Below are positions 52,893-61,345 of a stretch of 64,000 nt of DNA, in pieces. Made by a program: the position numbers and the translations under genes. Position 1 is the first letter of the stretch; each line of letters begins with the position of its first letter. The DNA comes from Bacillota bacterium (GTDB lineage: Bacteria; Bacillota; Clostridia; Acetivibrionales; DSM-1351): contig JAEYNY010000088.1 of assembly GCA_023412275.1 (NCBI GenBank), forward strand, positions 1-64,000, written 5' to 3'. The notes beneath the pieces were generated by a model. It did not search any database and had not been told where the DNA came from. It was given only the letters and a program-made list of their open reading frames with translations.

Positions 52893-54284
52893 ATGGATGT
52901 AAAGTTGCATAATGATATTCTTGTTGATTTTATAATTGTGTGTGCGGATATTTTATCAGTTATTATAAGTTATCTATTCGCTGTAATACTGCTTTTTAAG
53001 CAAAAGGGTATATATTTTTCGCTTCAGTTATTGGTCACCTACATAGCGGTAACACTCATTATGTTATACATATATGAATTCTATAAGACACAGAAAAGAA
53101 ACATACACGAAATCATATTATCCATATTGATAGTTTCTTTTCTGGTTAATGCAATAACTATTGTAATTGGATTTATCCTTGGTCATTTGTTTATATTGCC
53201 GGATAAGGAATTTTTCATCATAATGGCCATCTCAATGTTTGCGTTACTCAGCTGTGATAAAGTAATTGTATCTATATCTATCAGGTATGTGGAAGACAAG
53301 GCAGAACTTCTTGTGGTAGAGTCAAGTGCAGTTGATAATGCTTTAGCAAGAAAGATCAAATATGCTTATGTTAAATTGCATCAGGCCTGGTATATTCAGA
53401 TTGACACAGAGGACAAGCAAGCTATACAAAATTTATTTGAAAATGAATTCAAACAATATCAAAGTATCTTTATATGCCCTTCAATTCCGGAGGATTTGAG
53501 AAATCAATTGATTTCTAAGGCGTTGGAAGAAAAAAAACAAATTTATATTATTCCTGATTTATACAATACGAGTCTGATGAAAAAAGACATTACCAACTTT
53601 GATGATACGCCTGCCATTAGAATCAAACCCTTTGAATTGAGCAAGAACGAGAGAGTAGTAAAAAGGATTTTTGATATTATCGTAGCTTCAATCGGTATCG
53701 TAGTAGGGCTTCCTCTGATGCTCCTAATTTCATGTTTGATAAAAATCAATTCTAGAGGTTCCATTTTCTATTATCAGGACAGAATGACAATTAATAAAAA
53801 AAGATTTAATATGTATAAATTCAGAACAATGGTTGAGGATGCCGAAAGTTTAACAGGTCCTGTTTTGGCATCAGAAAATGATAAGAGAATTACACGGATC
53901 GGTAAAATATTAAGGGCATTCAGGCTTGACGAACTGCCACAGCTTTTCAATGTTTTGGTAGGAGATATGAGCATTGTTGGGCCAAGACCCGAGAGAATGG
54001 TATTTATAGAGCAGTATTGTGAACAAATTAAGAATTATGAGAAAAGATTTCTGGTAAAGGCTGGCCTCACCGGGACGGCCCAGGTATATGGGAAATATAC
54101 GACCACACCCGAGGACAAGACCTTGTATGACTTGCTGTATATCAGCAATTATTCATTCTGGCTGGATATCAAGATAATCTTACTGACAGTAAAAACTATA
54201 TTTGTAAAAGAAAGTGCCGAAGGTGTGAGACGGCAAAAATCAGCAGAGGCAGATGATGAGAAAGCAGCATGGGAAGAATGTTGA
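52893..54284 (+). CDS. Polyprenyl-phosphate sugar phosphotransferase (priming glycosyltransferase)
   Basis: 463 aa. Transfers the first sugar-1-phosphate to undecaprenyl phosphate to start exopolysaccharide synthesis. About four N-terminal membrane helices (residues 8-120) are followed by a CoA-binding-like soluble region, then a re-entrant/membrane helix and the bacterial sugar transferase domain (about 250-445): KRIFDIIVASIGIVVGLPLM, YKFRTM, DELPQLFNVLVGDMSIVGPRP and a closing VKAGLTGTAQVYGKY. AGGAAGGA precedes the ATG. It is the first gene of the operon behind the repeat-bearing promoter. Confidence 0.93.
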   Translation: MDVKLHNDILVDFIIVCADILSVIISYLFAVILLFKQKGIYFSLQLLVTYIAVTLIMLYIYEFYKTQKRNIHEIILSILIVSFLVNAITIVIGFILGHLFILPDKEFFIIMAISMFALLSCDKVIVSISIRYVEDKAELLVVESSAVDNALARKIKYAYVKLHQAWYIQIDTEDKQAIQNLFENEFKQYQSIFICPSIPEDLRNQLISKALEEKKQIYIIPDLYNTSLMKKDITNFDDTPAIRIKPFELSKNERVVKRIFDIIVASIGIVVGLPLMLLISCLIKINSRGSIFYYQDRMTINKKRFNMYKFRTMVEDAESLTGPVLASENDKRITRIGKILRAFRLDELPQLFNVLVGDMSIVGPRPERMVFIEQYCEQIKNYEKRFLVKAGLTGTAQVYGKYTTTPEDKTLYDLLYISNYSFWLDIKIILLTVKTIFVKESAEGVRRQKSAEADDEKAAWEEC

Positions 54285-54296
54285 TGAGGTGAACAG

Positions 54297-55400
54297 GTGG
54301 CTGCAAAACGTGTTCTTATAATTGCAGGTAAAATGCATTATGGTGGAATAGAAATGATGATCATGAATTATTACAGAAATGTTGACCGCTCAAAGATACA
54401 ATTTGATTTTTTGCTTAATTATCAGGAAACAGGTGTTTTTGATGATGAAATTAAACATTTAGGTGGAAAAATCTATATTCTTCCCAGATTGTTTTTAAAA
54501 AACACTTTTAAATATGTTAAAGAATTAAACCGATTTTTTAAAACCCATAAAGGATATGAAGTTGTGCATGGACACCTTACAAGCGTTGGTGTTATTTACA
54601 GTATTATTGCAAAAAGGAATGGTGTAAAAAAAGTCATAATACACGCACATTCAGCATCTGTGAACTGCACGTTAAAAGGAGTGGTAGAAAGAATACTCAT
54701 GCTTCCCCTGAGATATTGTGCCGATTATTATTTTGCCTGTTCTAATAAAGCCGGTAAATATGCTTTTGGCAAAAACATTTTGCAACGCTCCAATTATAAG
54801 TTCATAAGAAATGGGATACAATCAGAGAAGTTTGTTTTTAACCAGGTAATAAGAGCAAAAATAAGAACTCTGCTACAGTTGGAGGGTAAATTTGTAATAG
54901 GTCATATTGGGCGGTTCGAGTATGAGAAAAACCATGGATTTATTGCAGACCTTTTTTGTGAAATTTATAAAAGAGATAGTGATTCCAGACTGGTGTTTAT
55001 TGGTTCAGGGTCTAGAAAAGATGAAATCAGAGAAAAAGTACGTACATTGGGTCTTGAAGCTGCTGTTATTTTTTTAGAGCCACGACCGGATGTCAATGAA
55101 ATTATGCAGGGAATGGATGTTTTTTTATTACCCTCCCATTATGAAGGTTTGCCGGTTGTGGGGATAGAAGCTCAGGCGGCCGGCCTCAAATGCTTCTTTT
55201 CTGATGCTGTTACACGGGAGACGGATGTGACAGGGTTATGCAGCTTTATTCCTCTTTCAAGTCCGGCAAGTTACTGGGCGGATATGATTTTAAAATATAA
55301 GGATGGCTATGTGCGGAGAGATATGAAGCAAGTTATAATTGATGCAGGGTATGACATCAGGGAACAAGCAATGTGGCTTCAGAATTTTTATTTGCAGTAA
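54297..55400 (+). CDS. Family 4-type glycosyltransferase
   Basis: 367 aa, GT-B fold. N-terminal MHYGGIEMMIMNYYRN is the Gly-rich acceptor-side motif; VVHGHLTSVG and KKVIIHAHSA follow. The C-terminal nucleotide-sugar domain has FVIGHIGRFEYEKNHGF, LVFIGSGSRKDEI and LLPSHYEGLPVVGIEAQAAG, with the EGLPVVGIEAQ motif carrying the conserved Glu pair. It resembles the EpsF/CapM group. A GTG start with GAGG 7 nt upstream is used; the gene begins 12 bp after the priming transferase. The sugar specificity cannot be read from sequence. Confidence 0.9.
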   Translation: MAAKRVLIIAGKMHYGGIEMMIMNYYRNVDRSKIQFDFLLNYQETGVFDDEIKHLGGKIYILPRLFLKNTFKYVKELNRFFKTHKGYEVVHGHLTSVGVIYSIIAKRNGVKKVIIHAHSASVNCTLKGVVERILMLPLRYCADYYFACSNKAGKYAFGKNILQRSNYKFIRNGIQSEKFVFNQVIRAKIRTLLQLEGKFVIGHIGRFEYEKNHGFIADLFCEIYKRDSDSRLVFIGSGSRKDEIREKVRTLGLEAAVIFLEPRPDVNEIMQGMDVFLLPSHYEGLPVVGIEAQAAGLKCFFSDAVTRETDVTGLCSFIPLSSPASYWADMILKYKDGYVRRDMKQVIIDAGYDIREQAMWLQNFYLQ

Positions 55401-55429
55401 GCGGAATTTTCTTAGGAGGAGGCATATAG

Positions 55430-56515
55430 TTGAATCGGTTACAAATTGTACATATTATTCAGCAATTAGGTACCGGCGGTGCTGAAAAGATGATTGTGGA
55501 CCTGGCAATACAGGCTCATCGGCAGCATGATGTCAAAATAATCTGTCTTTATCCAAGCGGAGATTATCCCAATGAAAAGGTGCTGAAAGAGCATCAAATA
55601 GAGATAATATTCTTAAACAAAAAACTGGGATTTGATATCAATACATTTATTGATTTATGGAGAACCTTGTCTGAAATCAAGCCGGATGTCATCCATACCC
55701 ATTTGCATGCGGCCATTTATGCTTTACCATGGTTTATGTTCCATAGAAAAAATAGAAGGGTACATACGGTTCACAATATGGCTTTGGCAGAATTCGGGAG
55801 AGCTCATAGATTCCTTCAGGGTTTAGCCTACCGGCATGTCAACGTAGTACCTGTTGCCATTTCCCATATTGTACAGGAGGAAATAACAAAGGAATATCAT
55901 TTGGAGCCTAAAAAAGTTCCCATTATATATAATGGAATAGATATTGCAAACTTTACTCCCAAAATACATATGAAAACCCAAGATATGTACACCATTATAA
56001 ATGTTGCTTCCCTTACAAAAAGGAAAAACCAGGTCTTGCTTATAGAAGCCTTTAACTTGGTATTAAAGCAAAAAGCAAATGTAAAACTTGTATTCGTGGG
56101 AGATGGTGAAGAGAAAAGTAATCTTCAGTCTCTTGCGGAGAGATATAAAATTAGTGATAGGGTTGAATTTGTAGGGATTACTTCGGAAGTTCAAAAGTGG
56201 TTGAGCAAAGCAGACATTTTTGTGCTATGTTCATTCTTTGAAGGTCTGCCACTTTCGATTATTGAAGCTATGGCAGTGGGACTGCCGGTGATCGGGACAG
56301 CGGTAGGGGGGGTTCCGGATATTATTGAGGATGGGGTCAACGGATTTCTGGTGCCTTACAATGATGCATTGAAGCTGTCCATGGCAATGCTGAAGCTAAT
56401 TGAAGATAAAGAACTGAGGAGTCAAATTTCCCAAAATAACATAGAGAAAGCAAAAAAATTTGATATTGGATATGTTACAGATGAATATATGAAGCTATAT
56501 AATAAAGGTGAATAA
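55430..56515 (+). CDS. Family 4 glycosyltransferase
   Basis: 361 aa, GT-B fold. N-terminal LQIVHIIQQLGTGGAEKMIVDLA, mid-protein HTHLHAAIYALPW and RRVHTVHN, then INVASLTKRKNQVLLIEAF and KLVFVGDGEEKSNLQ. The donor-binding motif is LCSFFEGLPLSIIEAMAVGLPVI, with its two Glu 8 residues apart. The TTG start is set by AGGAGGAGGC just upstream. It adds a sugar to the lipid-linked repeat unit. Confidence 0.92.
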   Translation: MNRLQIVHIIQQLGTGGAEKMIVDLAIQAHRQHDVKIICLYPSGDYPNEKVLKEHQIEIIFLNKKLGFDINTFIDLWRTLSEIKPDVIHTHLHAAIYALPWFMFHRKNRRVHTVHNMALAEFGRAHRFLQGLAYRHVNVVPVAISHIVQEEITKEYHLEPKKVPIIYNGIDIANFTPKIHMKTQDMYTIINVASLTKRKNQVLLIEAFNLVLKQKANVKLVFVGDGEEKSNLQSLAERYKISDRVEFVGITSEVQKWLSKADIFVLCSFFEGLPLSIIEAMAVGLPVIGTAVGGVPDIIEDGVNGFLVPYNDALKLSMAMLKLIEDKELRSQISQNNIEKAKKFDIGYVTDEYMKLYNKGE

Positions 56516-56516
56516 A

Positions 56517-57731
56517 TTGAAATTGCAATTTGGTGCTACTACAAAATTACAAAATGAAAAAATAAGTATGGGAGCTTTGCTTGCTACTTTGTATTTTATA
56601 TGCATGCCCTTGTCCATTGTGCCGTTGCCGGGTGGCTCTTCGCTACTAAAGTATGTTTCAATTTTTGTCGGCGGTCTATTGGTCTGTAACCTTTTTACAG
56701 GAAAAGCCAGGCTTAAAATCAATAGCATTCATTTTTTGTTGGCCATCTACCTCTTATATACTATTGGTAGCTTGTTCCTTTCAAAAAGCGAAGGTGCAAT
56801 TGTTATATTGAGAGGCACAATTGAAACCTCGGCGATTTTTTTCCTGATAACATTGAAAGTATACAACAAAAAGGAAAGTGAGCTACTTATGTACTCATGG
56901 GTGATTGTCGGGTTGATAACAACGGCAATCATGCTTATGGGAAGCGTTGGACTGGAAGAGGGCAGCGGCAGGGTAACTATGGGTATTGGTGGCGGAAATG
57001 AGGACCCCAATCAGCTGTGTGGTTATTTTATACTACCAATTTTATTTTGTATAGAAAAAATCAATTTCAAAAATAGATTTAAGCTTTTTTACTTGTTATT
57101 ATTTGTAGGCATGATGTTTGTTGTTTTTAGAACCGGTTCAAGAGGGGGTCTTATTTCTGTTCTTGCTGCAGTTTTGGTGTATACATTCTTTGCACTCAGG
57201 ACGAATACAGTGAACAAAATTAAAATGCTGATTGGGATGATAATAATCGCCCTGGTTTTCAGCCTCTTTTTAGTAAAAACTCTGCCGGAGGATGTTAGGG
57301 AAAGGCTCAGCATCAATAGTCTGGAGGAGGATCAAGGAAGTGGCAGGTTACAACTATGGACGATTACAATTGATGCAATTAAGCAAAGTGAAAAAGGAAT
57401 GATTTTCGGATATGGCCTGGGCTCTACAGCAGTTTTTTTTGCAAATGCCTTCAGCGGCCATGGAGTGGCCCATAACCATTGGCTGCAGCTATGGTGCGAC
57501 CAAGGGCTTATAGGTATGCTGCTTTTTTTTAGTATATTTGCAGTAGGTATTATTTGTAAATTTAAAAGAAATCCAGTTATTTCAATAAGTTTGTTTGGTA
57601 TGCTTGTTTTATCTATGACTCTTACAATGTATGCTTATTATAAGCCCTTTTGGAATATTTTAATGATGGCTTGCATGAATTTCCCATATAATGACGAGTT
57701 GGGTAAAGGTGGTTTACATGAATACAATTAG
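56517..57731 (+). CDS. O-antigen ligase/polymerase-type membrane protein (Wzy-like)
   Basis: 404 aa with about ten membrane helices and the Wzy_C/O-antigen ligase signature: an outer loop with GRVTMGIGGGNEDPNQLCGY, then FRTGSRGGLISVLAAV, DQGSGRLQLWTITIDAI, and GHGVAHNHWLQLWCDQGLIG with the conserved His. It probably polymerises exopolysaccharide repeat units on the outer membrane face. The TTG at 56517 is preferred because AAAGGTG lies 6 nt upstream; an in-frame GTG at 56508 is an alternative that overlaps the previous gene. Its end overlaps the next gene by 14 nt. Confidence 0.88.
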   Translation: MKLQFGATTKLQNEKISMGALLATLYFICMPLSIVPLPGGSSLLKYVSIFVGGLLVCNLFTGKARLKINSIHFLLAIYLLYTIGSLFLSKSEGAIVILRGTIETSAIFFLITLKVYNKKESELLMYSWVIVGLITTAIMLMGSVGLEEGSGRVTMGIGGGNEDPNQLCGYFILPILFCIEKINFKNRFKLFYLLLFVGMMFVVFRTGSRGGLISVLAAVLVYTFFALRTNTVNKIKMLIGMIIIALVFSLFLVKTLPEDVRERLSINSLEEDQGSGRLQLWTITIDAIKQSEKGMIFGYGLGSTAVFFANAFSGHGVAHNHWLQLWCDQGLIGMLLFFSIFAVGIICKFKRNPVISISLFGMLVLSMTLTMYAYYKPFWNILMMACMNFPYNDELGKGGLHEYN

Positions 57732-59070
57732 AAAAAACATGAAATGGATTATATTAGTGGTTTTTTTATCCATGCTTTTGAGTGTTTCTTTGAAGGCAAT
57801 TATTCAAATGAACAATGGTATTATGATAATATCAATTAACTACCCGGGAGCAGAAAAAGGTCTCAATCCTGACGGAACCAGGTTCAACATGTTTGAGATT
57901 ACCTCAGACAAGGTGTTGGAAAGGACTTTGAGCAAGCTGAATCTCCCTAATATTACCGTAGAATATTTGAGAAGCCGCATTAATATTTACCCTATTGTTC
58001 CTGCTCGTATTAATGACAGAATAAAAGCGATCAGGGCCACAGGAAAGGAATTTACATATTTCCCTAACGAATATGTGCTTAGCTATTCTCAAAAGAAAAA
58101 GTTCTCACCCAACCATACTAAAAAATTGCTTAATACCTTATTTGCAACGTATATGGAGGTTTTTAAAGAAAACCATACCGACAGAATTATTCTGCTTTCT
58201 GAAAACAATTTTGACCTCAATTACTATGAATATATTGAAATACCGGATATTTTTAGCAGCAAGGCCAATTCTATTATAGATTATCTTACAGCTAAAAAAT
58301 ATGAGAACGGGTCTTTTATTTCAACTAAAACCAATGTGAGTTTTGAAAATTTAATAGATGAATATAAAAGACTGAACGAAATAGATATTGCGGCACTGAG
58401 AGCATTTGTTTTCACCTCCAAGATAGCAAAAAACAAACAGGATCTGGTCAATAAGCTTCAATTTGATATTGATAAATTAAATGTAGAATACTCAAAATAT
58501 TTAAAAGAGAATGAGGTCAGCAAATTGGGAATGCAGACATATGATTCAACAATTGTTTACTCTCTTTTTATTCCTTCCATTGACAAAAACAGTGATTTAT
58601 ATATGAATAAAACAAAAACAGGTCTGGATTATTTGACCGAAAGAGCTCTTAAAGCCGGGGTAAATGCAGAAGCACTGAAGAAAGAAATAGAAAACAAAAA
58701 TAAGCTTATAAAAGACTATATGGGTACATCAGCAACTCAGGCAGAACAACAGAGGCTAAGAAATACCTGTGATGAAATGATAAGAAAAATAGAAGGAAAA
58801 TTTGATGAATTCGCCAGGAGTTCTCAGGATACTCTTAACGATTATTATAATTATAAAAACAAGAGTTATATAAACTGCAGAATTTCTAATTTCAATATAA
58901 AAAACATATTTACAATGGGATATATCAAAACAGCCTTACTTTACGGGCTTATTGCTTTTTTTGGCATGAGCATCCTGTTTATGCTTATGGAAATGAGAAA
59001 GTCCCAAAGAGGGAGACTGCGAAGCTATAATAAAGGCAATGAAAAAGTGATGCATGTGGACGTTGAGTAG
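57718..59070 (+). CDS. Wzz/CapA-like polysaccharide chain-length protein 1
   Basis: 450 aa. One membrane helix near the N-terminus (about 8-28) and one near the C-terminus (about 408-428) enclose an extracytoplasmic, helix-rich region, the polysaccharide co-polymerase topology. AEKGLNPDGTRFNMFEI just after the first helix matches the same region of its neighbour (TEKGLNPKGDKFDVYEI). There is no attached or adjacent tyrosine kinase domain. The ATG at 57718 with AAAGGTGG upstream is used rather than an upstream ATG inside the previous gene. Confidence 0.78.
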   Translation: MNTIRKNMKWIILVVFLSMLLSVSLKAIIQMNNGIMIISINYPGAEKGLNPDGTRFNMFEITSDKVLERTLSKLNLPNITVEYLRSRINIYPIVPARINDRIKAIRATGKEFTYFPNEYVLSYSQKKKFSPNHTKKLLNTLFATYMEVFKENHTDRIILLSENNFDLNYYEYIEIPDIFSSKANSIIDYLTAKKYENGSFISTKTNVSFENLIDEYKRLNEIDIAALRAFVFTSKIAKNKQDLVNKLQFDIDKLNVEYSKYLKENEVSKLGMQTYDSTIVYSLFIPSIDKNSDLYMNKTKTGLDYLTERALKAGVNAEALKKEIENKNKLIKDYMGTSATQAEQQRLRNTCDEMIRKIEGKFDEFARSSQDTLNDYYNYKNKSYINCRISNFNIKNIFTMGYIKTALLYGLIAFFGMSILFMLMEMRKSQRGRLRSYNKGNEKVMHVDVE

Positions 59071-59100
59071 TTGAAGTAATTCATATTTGGAGGCGATTTT

Positions 59101-60468
59101 ATGGAGCTTACTATCTGGGATGTATTTCGTTCTATATATAAACGGAAGGTATTAATAATAATAATTTTTATCATAAGTATTGCCTGTGCCTATTATTATG
59201 TAAATAAGAACCAGACATATACCGCTGAGATCCTTATAAAATATAATGACGCCAGTACAGAAAAGGGCTTGAATCCAAAAGGGGACAAATTTGACGTTTA
59301 CGAAATTATTACACCTTCCATTATAGAGAGTGCCATCGGGGATTTGAATCTTGCAGTGAATGTAGAAGATGTGAGACGTTCAGTTGTAATTACACCTCTC
59401 ATACCGAATGAGATAAATGAATTAAAGAAATCCAAGGTCAAGGTGGGGGAGGAGTATACCTATAATCCCGCCCAGTACTATGTCAGCTATACAGTAGGGA
59501 GCGATAGAAGCGGCGTCTATGCCAGAAATATGCTTGACGCCATAATGCAAAACTATGACCGGTATTATTCTGAAAAATATCTGAACCAATCGAATTTGCC
59601 TGATTTGACAGATAAGGTCAATTCCCAGCAGTATGACTATTTGGAAAGAGCAGAAATATTTCAGGGAAAAGTAAATAGCATTATTTCGTATCTGATTGAT
59701 AAGCATTCAGAGAATAAGGAGTTCAGGTCAGCTAAAACAGGCATGAATTTTGTAGATTTGCAGGGAGAATACAACAATCTTATGAATTTTGAAATCAAGT
59801 CCCTGTTTTCCTTGGTTTTTTCAGGAAGGCTTACCAAGGACAAGGAAAAATTAATTAAGAATTATGAATATAAAATCAATCAATTGAACTTTAATAGCAG
59901 TAAGAAACTTGAAGAATCGAATACTACCCTCAATATATTAAAGGAATACTCCAAGAATGATACAGTTAGAACTCAGATTAACAATGGCGATTCCAGGCCA
60001 AATACGAATAATAATGTTATAGATGCCGATAAGTTCAAGACTTCAGAAACCACATACGACAAAATAATGAATCAATATGTGGATTCAGGCGTGGCAAGAT
60101 ATAACAATCTGATAGATGCAAATGAATGCAGGAAAATTGTGCAGATTTTTCAAAATGACAATGTTCCCTTAGCACAAAAACAGGTTATGACTGAGAAAGC
60201 TGAAGCACTGACAAAGAGGATAGATGCACAACTTAAGAAATTACTTTCCGTCACGGACTCCACATTGGCGGATTACCGCAGATTTAAGGGGAGTAAGTAT
60301 ATTTCTTATTTGTCTTCAGTAAATATAATCAGTAATTTATCTCTTAAGTTTTATTTTCTGATCTCGGCGGTCATTGGATTAGGCTTTGGCATGGTCCTAG
60401 CAATTGCAATTGAAATCATTTATAAATCTAGGGACGGCCATGTCAGAACTCGGGATGAGGTTGCATAA
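59101..60468 (+). CDS. Wzz-like polysaccharide chain-length protein 2
   Basis: 455 aa and a paralogue of the previous gene, with the same two-helix topology (about 14-31 and 415-440), the same TEKGLNP motif and a similar central repeat (FQGKVNSIISYLIDKHSENK beside SSKANSIIDYLTAKKYENG). Wzz-type N-terminal ELTIWDVFRSIYKRK precedes the first helix. No kinase domain is attached. GGAGGCG precedes the ATG. The stop is 1 bp from the next gene. The two proteins may form a hetero-oligomer that sets chain length. Confidence 0.82.
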   Translation: MELTIWDVFRSIYKRKVLIIIIFIISIACAYYYVNKNQTYTAEILIKYNDASTEKGLNPKGDKFDVYEIITPSIIESAIGDLNLAVNVEDVRRSVVITPLIPNEINELKKSKVKVGEEYTYNPAQYYVSYTVGSDRSGVYARNMLDAIMQNYDRYYSEKYLNQSNLPDLTDKVNSQQYDYLERAEIFQGKVNSIISYLIDKHSENKEFRSAKTGMNFVDLQGEYNNLMNFEIKSLFSLVFSGRLTKDKEKLIKNYEYKINQLNFNSSKKLEESNTTLNILKEYSKNDTVRTQINNGDSRPNTNNNVIDADKFKTSETTYDKIMNQYVDSGVARYNNLIDANECRKIVQIFQNDNVPLAQKQVMTEKAEALTKRIDAQLKKLLSVTDSTLADYRRFKGSKYISYLSSVNIISNLSLKFYFLISAVIGLGFGMVLAIAIEIIYKSRDGHVRTRDEVA

Positions 60469-60469
60469 T

Positions 60470-61321
60470 ATGGACTTAATTAAAAAAATATTACTTGGAT
60501 TATTAGGAATATGTATTATATTTACAGGTATTCTGGCACTGACTTTAATTGATAACAGCAGGGTAGACATTTCAAATTATAGTATTTATTCAGAAAAATT
60601 GCCCAAGGCTTTTGACGGTTATAAAATAATGCTGCTTACTGATTTTCATAATTCTGATAATTATGATGAAATAACTGAAAAGTTAGTGGAGTCAAAGCCG
60701 GATATAATGGTTATGGTCGGGGATATGGTCAATGTAAAAAATACTTCCTTTGAAAATCTTGAAAAATTGATTGATAAAAATAAAGACCTAGCACCTATGT
60801 ATTTTGTAAGCGGAAATAATGAAAAATGGTCTCAGGATGAAAAGGTGGTAATTAAGCTTCTTCAAAATAAAGGCGTCACTATCCTCAATAATAAGAGTAC
60901 TAAGCTTGTCTATCAAAAAAGCGCCATTGTTCTTACCGGTTTTGAAGATGTGGTCTATTCTGATGATGCAATGCGTCCTGCGGTTGTAGAGGCCTCTTTG
61001 AAGGAATTATCAAGTAATAAGGAGAATGAAGGGTACTTCAATATTTTGCTTTGCCATCGTGCCAATTTCTTTGATATGGTATCAAAATACCCCTTTGACC
61101 TTACACTGTCAGGACATCTTCATGGAGGACAGGTAAATCTGCCGTTTATCTCTGATTATATACTTGCACAAATGCATATTGATAAAAAGTATAAAAAAGG
61201 ATACTACAGGGTCGGAAATTCTCAGTTAGTAGTAAGCGGGGGACTATCTAAGGATTTTAAAAAACCAAGGGTACTGAATACGCCCGAACTGGTTTTAGTT
61301 ACTTTAAAAGCAATAAATTAG
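60470..61321 (+). CDS. Membrane-anchored metallophosphoesterase
   Basis: 283 aa, calcineurin-like phosphoesterase of the YkuE/YaeI type. An N-terminal membrane anchor (about 5-27) is followed by metal-site motifs in order: TDFHN (Asp58, His60), VGDMV, SGNNE, LCHRA and GHLHGGQ. The family cleaves phosphodi- or monoesters, often on lipid-linked or cell-wall substrates. In this operon it may hydrolyse an undecaprenyl-linked phosphate or a sugar phosphate. GATGAGG upstream supports the ATG at 60470; an earlier in-frame ATG lies inside the previous gene. Confidence 0.88.
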   Translation: MDLIKKILLGLLGICIIFTGILALTLIDNSRVDISNYSIYSEKLPKAFDGYKIMLLTDFHNSDNYDEITEKLVESKPDIMVMVGDMVNVKNTSFENLEKLIDKNKDLAPMYFVSGNNEKWSQDEKVVIKLLQNKGVTILNNKSTKLVYQKSAIVLTGFEDVVYSDDAMRPAVVEASLKELSSNKENEGYFNILLCHRANFFDMVSKYPFDLTLSGHLHGGQVNLPFISDYILAQMHIDKKYKKGYYRVGNSQLVVSGGLSKDFKKPRVLNTPELVLVTLKAIN

Positions 61322-61345
61322 GGGGTTTTGGCGGTAGGAGTAAAT

